Below, one piece after another: positions 26,391 through 33,210 of a stretch of 64,000 nt of DNA. The position numbers were made by a program, and so were the translations under genes. Each line of letters starts with the position of its first letter. Position 1 is the first letter of the stretch. Origin of the DNA: Bacillota bacterium. GTDB lineage: Bacteria; Bacillota_A; Clostridia; Christensenellales; Aristaeellaceae. The stretch spans positions 1 to 64,000 of the forward strand of contig JAEZSP010000007.1 of NCBI GenBank assembly GCA_023421735.1, written 5' to 3'. The notes beneath the pieces were generated by a model. It was not told where the DNA came from. It saw only the letters and a list, made by a program, of their open reading frames with translations, and did no database searches.

Positions 26391-27647
26391 TTACTCCAGC
26401 GCCCCGGATTGCAGGGCGACCGCTTCATAAGGAAGCTCCTGCCCGTCACGCAGCACGGTGATCTTTCCGTCAGGATACGCCAGATGATAGCGCTCCACGA
26501 TCACGCTGGCATACCGGGGATCAAGCTCCATCATGCAGCAGATGCGGTCGGTTTCCTCGCAGGCGATGAGCGTGGAGCCGCTGCCGCCGAAGAGATCGAG
26601 CACAACGCCGTTGGGCGCGGAGCTGTTCTTGATGGGGTACGCCAGCAGTGGCACGGGCTTCATGGTGGGATGCTGGGCGCTGTGCTTGGGCTTGTCGAAG
26701 TTCCAGATGGTGGTCTGCTTTCGGTCGGTGAACCATTTATGCTTGCCGTTGGGCAGCCAGCCGAACAGCACCGGTTCATGCTGCCACTGGTAGGGGGATC
26801 GGCCCAATACAAGGCTGTTTTTCACCCAGATGCACACGCCGCTTATATGAAAGCCCGCCTCTTTGAACGCCCTGCGGAAGTTGAGCCCCTCCGTATCCGC
26901 GTGGAAGACGTATGCACTGCCGCCCTCAGCCATATGCGCCGCCATGTTTCGGAACGCGGCGAGCAGAAACTCGAAAAACGCACCGTCCGCCATGCTGTCG
27001 TTCTGGATGGTCTTGCCGTTGGCGGACTCATACGACACGTTGTAGGGCGGGTCGGTGACCACGAGATTTGCCTTCACGTCGCCCATGAGCAGATCGACGG
27101 TGTCGGCGTCGGTGGAATCCCCGCAGACCATCCGGTGCTTGCCTAGCGTCCACACGTCGCCCGGCTGGACAAACGGCTTTACCGCCTCTGGATCGAGCGT
27201 GCAATCATCGTCTTTCACGCTCTTGTCATGCACCTTGGAGAACAGGTCGTCCACCTCGGCGGCGTCAAAACCGGTCGCGCCGAGGTCGTAGCCGGATAAC
27301 TGCAGATCGCCCAGCAGGTCCGCCAGCGCTTTCGGCTCCCAGTCGCCGGTGGCTTTGTTGAGCGCGATGTTGAGCGCCTTCTCGTCCTGCGGGTTTTCGA
27401 TATGAACGACCACACAGTCAATCTCGGACGCACCCTCTGCCTTGAGCACCTTATACCGCTGATGCCCGCCGACGATGTTCCCGGAGACTTCGTTCCAGAT
27501 GACGGGATCGACATAGCCGAAGTCCGTCATGCTGCGCTTGATCTTCTCGTAGGCGGGATCGCCGGGCTTGAGGTCTTTGCGGGGATTGTATTGCGCGGGC
27601 TTCAGCCGGTCAATGGCGATGGGCTGTAGGTTCATGGTTGTATTCAT
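26391..27647 (-). CDS. ParB-like nuclease and DNA N4/N6 methyltransferase fusion
   Basis: A 418-residue protein. Residues 1-110 are a ParB/sulfiredoxin-type domain (QYNPRK, then GGHQRYKVL). Residues about 165-400 are an amino-methyltransferase of the beta-type order: the catalytic DPPYNVSY motif near 200 and the AdoMet-binding LDLFGGSGST near 350. It likely methylates phage DNA just as packaging begins, perhaps to evade host restriction. It is first in the packaging operon, 20 nt after the tRNA-like gene, with GGAGGGAAACCT before its ATG. Confidence 0.92.
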   Translation of the reverse strand: MNTTMNLQPIAIDRLKPAQYNPRKDLKPGDPAYEKIKRSMTDFGYVDPVIWNEVSGNIVGGHQRYKVLKAEGASEIDCVVVHIENPQDEKALNIALNKATGDWEPKALADLLGDLQLSGYDLGATGFDAAEVDDLFSKVHDKSVKDDDCTLDPEAVKPFVQPGDVWTLGKHRMVCGDSTDADTVDLLMGDVKANLVVTDPPYNVSYESANGKTIQNDSMADGAFFEFLLAAFRNMAAHMAEGGSAYVFHADTEGLNFRRAFKEAGFHISGVCIWVKNSLVLGRSPYQWQHEPVLFGWLPNGKHKWFTDRKQTTIWNFDKPKHSAQHPTMKPVPLLAYPIKNSSAPNGVVLDLFGGSGSTLIACEETDRICCMMELDPRYASVIVERYHLAYPDGKITVLRDGQELPYEAVALQSGALE

Positions 27648-27667
27648 AGGTTTCCCTCCATTTCAGA

Positions 27668-27743
27668 TGGAGCCGTCGCGCGGTTTCGAACCGCGATTCT
27701 GCCTCTTGTAAGGCGGTGGCTCTACCAATTGAGCTACGACGGC
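27668..27743 (-). tRNA. tRNA-like gene with encoded CCA; apparent UAC anticodon, imperfect anticodon stem
   Basis: A 76-nt cloverleaf: acceptor GCCGTCG/CGACGGC perfect, D arm GCTC-AATTGGTA-GAGC, T arm CGCGG-TTCGAAA-CCGCG perfect, discriminator T and encoded CCA. With normal spacing the anticodon loop is CTTACAA, giving UAC (valine). The stem ACCGC/GAGGC has two mismatches, and an alternative fold with an 8-nt loop pairs better. A U discriminator is not typical for tRNA-Val, so the isotype is uncertain. It lies at the head of the packaging operon. Confidence 0.75.
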
Positions 27744-28646
27744 ATCGCTTCGCGCCAGCATGACGCTTTTTTTGTTTTTGGGGCTGATACCCCCACCCCT
27801 GAATTTCGCGAAAATTCACGCGAGAGGGGGCGGCGGTCCCCAGCCGAGGGCTCACAGAGATCTGATCCCCCCTCCCCGGGCACACCGGGGCGCGCGGGGG
27901 ACGCCGGGGCGAAGCGCGGAAGCGCGCTGGGTGGCGGGCGCGGTCTTCCGGGACGACCGGGCGCGGGCGAAGGCTGGCCTTCACCGGAGCGCGGGTCGGG
28001 CGGCGGTGTGCGCGGGCGCGGCAACGGCGTGGCACAGCAACGGCGTGGCACAGCAACAGGCGCGGGCTTGCCGGGGCGGGCGGAGGACGCCTGCCAGGCA
28101 CGACGGCGCGACACGGGCGCGACAGCGGGCGTTTCGCCGGGGCGGGCAACCGGGCGGAACCGATTCGTCGCGGCGCGACGGGCGGCTTTCCGGGCGCGAC
28201 GCGTGCAACCGGGGCGCGGGGCGGCGGGAAACGGGGCGCAACGGGCGGAAGCGTGGGGCGCACATGGTCGGGCGGGGCGCGGTGGCGGGCGGTACGACGT
28301 CGCGTGCAGGTGCTATCTCTGCTCGGCGTGTGTAGGGTTTCGCCGCTCCATACAGTGGCGGCAGCGCCGGTGCGGCTCGGTTGTTCGCGCCGTTGCGGCG
28401 GGAAAGCGCCGGGCGTCCGGGCAAAACCGAGCGCGGCGCGGGCGGCGGGGCGGGGTTCTTCCTATGTGCGCGCGTAAAGGCGGCGGGTTGAGACGGATGT
28501 GTGTCCTGTCTTGGTCTGGTCGGACACATCCAGTTATCCGTTTGTTATCTTGCTTTCCCGGCGCGGCGGAGTGATGTATGTGTCGCGGGCGGCAGACAGG
28601 CCGCCGAGCTGCGGGCGGAAAACGCCGGGCACAAGGAGGAAACCCC
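27744..28646 (-). other. Extremely GC-rich intergenic region between divergent operons; possible cos site
   Basis: No convincing gene. Long open frames on both strands encode low-complexity Arg/Gly/Pro/Ala sequence and reflect G+C bias. Near the late-operon side there is a C-rich block and a near-palindrome GAATTTCGCGAAAATTC (27801-27817). A 16-bp unit AACGGCGTGGCACAGC is repeated twice at 28023-28054. An inverted repeat (GGATGTGT and GGACACATCC) lies at about 28495-28532, shortly before the amidoligase gene. Its location just upstream of the terminase genes, in a phage with an HNH packaging nuclease, makes a cos site plausible. Confidence 0.4.
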
Positions 28647-29531
28647 GTGAAAAACCAGACTTTCGGCATCGAGGTAGAGATGACCGCCATCACGCGCCAG
28701 CAGGCGGCAGAGGTCATTGCGGCACACTTCGGCACGAGCGCCCAGCACACGGGCGGCACCTACGACGCTTGGCAGGTGCGCGACGGGCAAGGCCGCGCTT
28801 GGAAGCTGGTCAGCGACGCCAGCATCGCGGGAGCCCACGACCAGCAAACCGAGTTCGTCAGCCCCATCTGCAAATGGGCGGACATCGAGACGGTACAGGA
28901 ACTCATCCGGAAGCTCCGGGCAGCGGGCGCGAAAGCGCACTCCTCCTGCGGCATCCACGTCCACGTCGGCGCGGGCGAACACACCGCGAAAACCCTGCGG
29001 AATCTGGTGAACATCGTCAACGCCAAGGAAGACCTGCTGACACAGGCCTTGGGCATTTCGCCCGACCGGCGGGGACGCTGGTGCCAAGCGGTCGACCCTG
29101 ACTTCCTCCAGCGGCTGAACCGGAAGAAGCCCAAGACCACCGACGAGTTCGCCGAAGCCTGGTACGGCACACGCGACTGGCGCTGGCGGGCGGACAACCA
29201 CTACGACGGGAGCCGCTACCACCTGCTCAACCTGCACAGCCTTTGGCAAAAAGGCAGCAACGGGCACCTGGGCACCGTCGAGTTCCGAGCCTTCAACAGC
29301 ACACTTCACGCCGGGGAGATCAAAGCTTACATCCAGCTTTGCATGGCCATCAGCCACCAGGCGCTCGCGGCGGGAAGCGCCAGTCCGGCGCGCCCGCAAA
29401 CCGACAACCCCAAGTACACCTTCCGGTGCTGGCTCCTGCGGCTGGGCTTCATCGGGGACGAATTCAAGACCGCCCGCGAACACCTCATCAAGCTCCTCCC
29501 GGGCAACAGCGCATGGCGGCAGGCTTCCTGA
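28647..29531 (+). CDS. Amidoligase-family enzyme
   Basis: GTG at 28647 follows AAGGAGG. The 294-residue protein has the glutamine-synthetase-like amidoligase fold: FGIEVEMT at the start, QQTEFVSPICKW near 70, the SSCGIHVHVG strand near 110, and HLGTVEFRAFNSTLHAGEI near 215, whose acidic and His residues would bind ATP and metal. Such enzymes join an amine to a carboxyl group. The last 40 residues (KYTFRCWLLRLGF) recur in another gene of this module. It heads an operon with a small protein and a glutamine amidotransferase. The substrate is unknown. Confidence 0.85.
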   Translation: MKNQTFGIEVEMTAITRQQAAEVIAAHFGTSAQHTGGTYDAWQVRDGQGRAWKLVSDASIAGAHDQQTEFVSPICKWADIETVQELIRKLRAAGAKAHSSCGIHVHVGAGEHTAKTLRNLVNIVNAKEDLLTQALGISPDRRGRWCQAVDPDFLQRLNRKKPKTTDEFAEAWYGTRDWRWRADNHYDGSRYHLLNLHSLWQKGSNGHLGTVEFRAFNSTLHAGEIKAYIQLCMAISHQALAAGSASPARPQTDNPKYTFRCWLLRLGFIGDEFKTAREHLIKLLPGNSAWRQAS

Positions 29532-29656
29532 CAGGGAGCCTCCGCACCCCGCCTGACGATGGCCTTTGGCACAGGCCGAAACGCTCCGGAATCAGGAGCG
29601 TCGCGGGAGCCAAGCTCCTGAATCAAACGCGGCACAGCCGCAAGGAGGAACACACC

Positions 29657-29869
29657 ATGCCCACCATCAGCTATCGCATCACCTTCCGCCAAAAGGAAAC
29701 CGGGACTCCGGAGGAACAGTGGTTCACCGACGCACACACCGCTTGGGAAGCGTTCCGGCTTTTTGCCGAACCGGACAGCTTCGAAATCTACAGCCGAATC
29801 GAGCTGACCGAAGTCAACTTCGAGGAGCGCCAGGACTACCCGCTGGCGGCGCTGGAGTTTCCCGCCTGA
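29657..29869 (+). CDS. Small acidic protein of the amidoligase operon
   Basis: ATG at 29657 follows AAGGAGGAACACACC. The 70-residue product (MPTISYRITFRQKETGTPEE) is acidic and predicted to fold as a small alpha/beta domain. I do not recognise a family. Its place between an amidoligase and a glutamine amidotransferase makes it a candidate substrate or accessory peptide of the module. Confidence 0.75.
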   Translation: MPTISYRITFRQKETGTPEEQWFTDAHTAWEAFRLFAEPDSFEIYSRIELTEVNFEERQDYPLAALEFPA

Positions 29870-29986
29870 CACTCGCGAACAAATCAACCGCCGGGAAGCA
29901 CAGACAGCGCTTGACTTTCCGGCGGTTCAGAGGGATGAATACCAACGCGCCCGCAAAGGGCTCTGAAATCAAAGGAGGCTATCATT

Positions 29987-30577
29987 ATGTGCATCATCTG
30001 CGTTTCCCCGTCCGGCGTAAAACAACCCACCGACAGTGTCCTTCGCACCATGTTCTACCGGAATCCTCACGGCGCTGGGTACATGTTCGCGCGGGACGGC
30101 AAGGTCACCATCCACAAGGGCTTTATGGATTTCGAATCGTTCCGGGACGCCGTCCGCGGCGAACACTTCACCGCCGCCGACAGCGTGGTGTACCACTTCC
30201 GAATCAGCACGCAGGCGGGCGTCAACCCGGAAATGACGCATCCATTTCCGCTTTCAAATCAGCCCCGGCGCATGCTGGCGCTGGACTTGACCTGCCGCTG
30301 CGGCATTGCGCACAACGGAATCATCCAACTGACCTCCGACCCGACGAACACACAGTACAGCGACACGGCGGTCTTCATCACCGACTACCTCGCGCACATC
30401 ATCCGCAAGCCCGCCGACCTCCGAAATCAGAAGCTGCTCGATCAAATCTACGGCCTGGCGCGCTCGAAGTTCGCCATCATGGACGCCAGCGGGTACGTCG
30501 CGACGGTCGGCGAGTTCATAAGCGACCACGGCCTGCTCTACAGCAACGACAGCTACGAGGCGTACAGATACATCTGA
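29987..30577 (+). CDS. Class II glutamine amidotransferase-like protein
   Basis: A 196-residue Ntn-hydrolase. After removal of Met, Cys2 (MCIIC) would be the nucleophile that frees ammonia from glutamine. FYRNPHGAGYMFARDG, VVYHFRISTQAGVN and CRCGIAHNGII match the conserved Gly, His/Arg and Asn-Gly positions of class II amidotransferases. GGAGG lies 10 nt before ATG. It would feed nitrogen to the amidoligase encoded two genes earlier, a pairing noted before in phage amidoligase clusters. Confidence 0.85.
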   Translation: MCIICVSPSGVKQPTDSVLRTMFYRNPHGAGYMFARDGKVTIHKGFMDFESFRDAVRGEHFTAADSVVYHFRISTQAGVNPEMTHPFPLSNQPRRMLALDLTCRCGIAHNGIIQLTSDPTNTQYSDTAVFITDYLAHIIRKPADLRNQKLLDQIYGLARSKFAIMDASGYVATVGEFISDHGLLYSNDSYEAYRYI

Positions 30578-30602
30578 GAAGAGACCGGGGCTTCCAAATC
30601 CC

Positions 30603-30627
30603 AGCCGTACCGAAAGGGCGGCTTTTT
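30603..30627 (+). terminator. Terminator of the amidoligase operon
   Basis: Stem AGCCG/CGGCT with inner pairs around a GAAA loop, followed by TTTTT. It lies 26 nt after the amidotransferase stop. A further long hairpin without T-run lies at 30812-30841 (CCCGCGCTTCCC with GGGAGTAGCGCGGG). Confidence 0.75.
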
Positions 30628-30845
30628 CTCGTCTTACGGGCTTTGAAACTCCCGCGCGTGTGGGCGCGTGTCGGGCTTTCAAATCACCTGCGTGAAAACC
30701 CTCGACCGCCGGGGAATCGCCGCGACGTGAGCCCAACGTGGGCGCGACACGGCAACCAAGCGTCCGCGAAGCGGACTGAGGACGAGCGATTTATATAATC
30801 GCCGCCCGAAACCCGCGCTTCCCGAAGGGAGTAGCGCGGGGCGCA

Positions 30846-30873
30846 TAGAAAAAAGCAGCCTTTCGACTGCTTT
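30846..30873 (-). terminator. Intrinsic terminator of the minus-strand amidoligase-module genes
   Basis: Perfect 7-bp stem CAAAGCAG side to CTGCTTT with an 8-nt loop; on the minus strand it is followed by a run of six T. It lies 14 nt after the stop of the zinc-ribbon gene. Confidence 0.8.
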
Positions 30874-30887
30874 GAAATCGCCCTATG

Positions 30888-31406
30888 TCACTTGGGTATC
30901 ACGTCGATGCCGTACTGGATGTCGCCGTCCCTGACCCGGAACCGCACCAGCGCTCGGCTTCCATCCTTCGCTCGGTACTCCGCTTGGAAGGGCTGCGTCC
31001 AGAGCTCCGTAAGCCCAATGCACCGCTTGCGCGCCTCGTCCCGGTACGCTCTGAAATCGCCCTGCCCTCCGGCGTCCAACCAGCGCCGGTACAGCGCCGT
31101 CAGGAAGGGAATGTGCTCGGCGGTGATGGTGTCGAGGTATTCCTCCATCGTGTCGGGCTGAAAGCCGTCATGGCACCTCAGCATGCACGACCAGTCCTCC
31201 ACCGGCAGGGGATTGCGCATGAAGTCCAGCATCGCCTCATTGGTGCCGCACAGGTCGCAAATGTAGATGTCGGCATGTCGGCTCAGGGCGTTGGTGTGAA
31301 GCTTGTCCTTCATGGTATCCATCCCGCAGCGCGGGCAAGGGAGATGCTCGCCCGCAAGTTGGCGGGCTCTCAAATCGACCAGCCGGTTCAAAGTCCGCTC
31401 GTTCAT
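30888..31406 (-). CDS. Phage zinc-ribbon protein
   Basis: A 172-residue protein. Two Cys pairs (CPRCG at 24-28 and CDLCG about 25 residues later) form a zinc ribbon near the N-terminus, after a short helix MNERTLNRLVDLRARQ. The remainder is acidic and helical with no motif I recognise. Its start overlaps the stop of the preceding gene by 4 nt (ATGA). It is the last gene before the terminator. Confidence 0.75.
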   Translation of the reverse strand: MNERTLNRLVDLRARQLAGEHLPCPRCGMDTMKDKLHTNALSRHADIYICDLCGTNEAMLDFMRNPLPVEDWSCMLRCHDGFQPDTMEEYLDTITAEHIPFLTALYRRWLDAGGQGDFRAYRDEARKRCIGLTELWTQPFQAEYRAKDGSRALVRFRVRDGDIQYGIDVIPK

Positions 31407-32389
31407 TCCTCCGCGCCCCCTTCCGTATGTGCTTCGTGTGCCGCGCTGCGAATGGCGGCGTACTTCTCCTTGTGCTTCTCGGCGGCGTTGTCATTCGGGA
31501 ACGCGCTGCGCCCCTTCAGGTTCCGGAGCAGCAGCTTGCGCTCCGCTTTCAAATCCGCGCCGCCGTAGCCGAGACGTAGGAGCCAAGCACGCATGTAGTA
31601 CTTCTCGTTCTCGGAGGTCTGAAGCTCGGCTTTCACGTGGCTGGCAGCCTTCGCGGCGTGAATGATTCGACCCACCAGTCCGGCGTATGCCACCCAACGT
31701 TCCGGGTGCTCCCTGTCGTAGGGGAAGTCCATCCGCACGATGCCGCCCTCGTAATCGAAGCCTTCCATCTCGCCGAGGGCTTTGAAATCGTTCAGCAGTT
31801 CGGAGAAGGCTTCGGGCGTGTCCGGCGTGTTTTCCCTGATGCGCGTGACCAGGGCTTCAGGGATGCTCAGCCGCCCGTCCATCGCCGCCCGGTTCAGCAG
31901 GTGCTGCTTGCTGAACAGCATGTGAACGAGGTTGGTGAGCTGCGCCACGGTCATCGCGGCGGGAATCAGAATCCTGTGCTCGTCGATCTCGTTCACGCGC
32001 TCCGGGTCTTGAATCGAGTCGGGTGCGGCTTCCAAATCAGCCGCAGTGGCGGGTACTTCCGCATCCCTGTTGGTTGATTCCTCGGTGGTCGGCGTTTCGT
32101 CCTCCACACGCTCATCCTCCGCGGGGTCAGGCTCGGGGATCATGTGCGGCTCCGCGACGGCTGGTTCTGCTACCCTCCACCCTTGATTGATGAAGAAGGG
32201 CATCAGGGTTTCAGCCGCATCGTCGCTCGTGATTTCGATGTTGCCCGCCCGGTTGATGGTGACCGCCGTGCCCACCCGGTAGGCGCAGGAAGGAACCCCG
32301 GCATAGGTCACCGGCGCGCCCAGCAGTTCCTCTGAAATCCGAGTGGCCAGCGCCTTGCGGTTTGCTGTGATGTTGGTTTGGATCGTCAT
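31403..32389 (-). CDS. Phage protein with C-terminal module shared with the amidoligase
   Basis: ATG at 32389 follows AGGAGGTACGCC; the open frame extends upstream without a ribosome site. The 328-residue protein has a small N-terminal alpha/beta domain (1-85), an acidic low-complexity linker (about 85-140), a helical centre (MTVAQLTNLVHMLFSKQHLL) and a C-terminal stretch NEKYYMRAWLLRLGYGG followed by LKAERKLLLRNLKG. This last part matches the amidoligase C-terminus residue for residue at the core (KYxxRxWLLRLG). No enzyme family is recognised. It may be a partner or substrate of the amidoligase system. Confidence 0.75.
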   Translation of the reverse strand: MTIQTNITANRKALATRISEELLGAPVTYAGVPSCAYRVGTAVTINRAGNIEITSDDAAETLMPFFINQGWRVAEPAVAEPHMIPEPDPAEDERVEDETPTTEESTNRDAEVPATAADLEAAPDSIQDPERVNEIDEHRILIPAAMTVAQLTNLVHMLFSKQHLLNRAAMDGRLSIPEALVTRIRENTPDTPEAFSELLNDFKALGEMEGFDYEGGIVRMDFPYDREHPERWVAYAGLVGRIIHAAKAASHVKAELQTSENEKYYMRAWLLRLGYGGADLKAERKLLLRNLKGRSAFPNDNAAEKHKEKYAAIRSAAHEAHTEGGAEE

Positions 32390-32476
32390 TTGGCGTACCT
32401 CCTTGTTTTGGTATGCCATTCATCACTCCGGGGCGCGATGAAGTCAAGATAAGAATGGGCGCGCCGTATGGGAAAC

Positions 32477-32510
32477 AAAAAACCGCGCGGGATGCTTCTC
32501 CCACGCGGTT
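32477..32510 (-). terminator. Strong hairpin terminator, possible attenuator
   Basis: On the minus strand a 12-bp stem AACCGCGTGGGA/TCCCGCGCGGTT, with one mismatch, and a 6-nt loop is followed by TTTTG. It sits only about 25 nt downstream of a promoter-like sequence and 90 nt upstream of the 328-residue protein gene, so it may control that gene by attenuation or antitermination, besides ending the replication operon. Confidence 0.75.
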
Positions 32511-32533
32511 CCGATGTCTATTTCGACACGCTT

Positions 32534-32562
32534 ACTGTATCATACCCCTTTCCCTGCGTCAA
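32534..32562 (-). promoter_or_regulatory. Promoter-like sequence upstream of amidoligase-associated genes
   Basis: On the minus strand TTGACG (32562-32557) and TACAGT (32539-32534) are separated by 17 bp. It would drive the 328-residue and zinc-ribbon genes after passing the hairpin at 32477-32510. Confidence 0.5.
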
Positions 32563-32578
32563 TGGGAACTCAGCGGAA

Positions 32579-32788
32579 CTATGTGGAACTCGCAGGAACA
32601 CTTTTTCGAACGAGCTTTGAAATGCCGTCCGCTGCTTTGCAGGCGTCACAGGTGTACTTGCGCCCTCGGATGTAATTCCAGGAGAACGTCTCCCTGCCGC
32701 AGCGATAACACGGCGGATAGAATCCGTTGGAACCATTCGCCGTGCGCCGGACGCGGACACCGTCAGCCATCGCTTCGGCATACCCCAT
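32579..32788 (-). CDS. Small zinc-ribbon protein
   Basis: A 69-residue basic protein with two CxxC pairs (CYRCG and CDACK) about 17 residues apart, a likely single zinc site that could bind nucleic acid. Its start overlaps the stop of the ArpU-like gene (TGATG). The competing frame 32518-32781 lacks these motifs and is rejected. Confidence 0.65.
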   Translation of the reverse strand: MGYAEAMADGVRVRRTANGSNGFYPPCYRCGRETFSWNYIRGRKYTCDACKAADGISKLVRKSVPASST

Positions 32789-33210
32789 CAGCCGTGCCTC
32801 TCTTTCAGCAGTTTCCCGACAACTTCCAGCGCCCGCTCATGCACATTGCGAACCCAGCGGCTGCTGTAGTGCATATCTGCACCGATCTCGTCCCAGGGCA
32901 GGAAACACAGATACCTCTTTTCAAGGATCAGCCTATAGCTTTCGTTGCGCACGCGGTCGATCAGGGCGGCGATGTCCATCTTCAAGTTGACCAGCTCGTC
33001 AATCTGCCGGTTGACCTGTTCCTCGGCCTCCATCAGCCGGACGATGGTATCTTGCAGGGAAGTCACGTTGCGCGAATGCGACACGGGCTCGCCGCCATAA
33101 GACGCGGTGACCTTCTGTGTCAGGGAACGGAGGCTCTCCACCTGCTGGAGCTTGCTGTTAATCCGCTGGTCGAGCCGATACGCCTGCCCGAGGTATTCTT
33201 TTGCCGTCAT
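32788..33210 (-). CDS. ArpU/DUF1492-like phage transcription regulator
   Basis: A 140-residue protein with AAGGAGGACG before ATG. The N-terminal half is coiled coil (INSKLQQVESLRSLTQKV). The C-terminal half has a sigma-region-4-like helix-turn-helix: LILEKRYLCFLPWDEIGADM then YSSRWVRNVHERALEVVG. Proteins of this type control late genes in Gram-positive phages. It is near the end of the replication operon, the position expected for a late activator. Confidence 0.8.
   Translation of the reverse strand: MTAKEYLGQAYRLDQRINSKLQQVESLRSLTQKVTASYGGEPVSHSRNVTSLQDTIVRLMEAEEQVNRQIDELVNLKMDIAALIDRVRNESYRLILEKRYLCFLPWDEIGADMHYSSRWVRNVHERALEVVGKLLKERHG

Larger units (their letters stand above)
30578..30887. 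other. Convergent intergenic region with hairpins and motif copies
   Basis: It holds the plus-strand terminator at 30603, three perfect copies of the 11-base motif (30590, 30675, 30869), one near copy at 30640, a long hairpin at 30812-30841 and the minus-strand terminator at 30846-30873. No gene is seen. Confidence 0.7.
29960..32624 (+). repeat. Dispersed asymmetric 11-base motif GCTYYSAAATC, at least 10 perfect copies
   Basis: Perfect matches begin at 29960, 30250, 30590, 30675, 30869, 31049, 31366, 31545, 31779 and 32028, all in plus-strand orientation. Near matches begin at 30418, 30640, 32330 and 32614. Copies lie in plus-strand genes, minus-strand genes and intergenic DNA, so the motif is not a protein repeat. 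Spacing ranges from about 85 to 340 bases. I saw no comparable cluster elsewhere in the window. Confidence 0.8.

Noticed and set aside
27729..28574. Long open frames on both strands in the GC-rich intergenic segment
   Set aside because: Products are Arg/Gly/Pro/Ala low-complexity with no domain or ribosome site; open length is explained by G+C bias.
32518..32781. Alternative frame at the small zinc-ribbon gene
   Set aside because: It lacks the CxxC pairs, extends over the promoter and terminator region and has no ribosome site.
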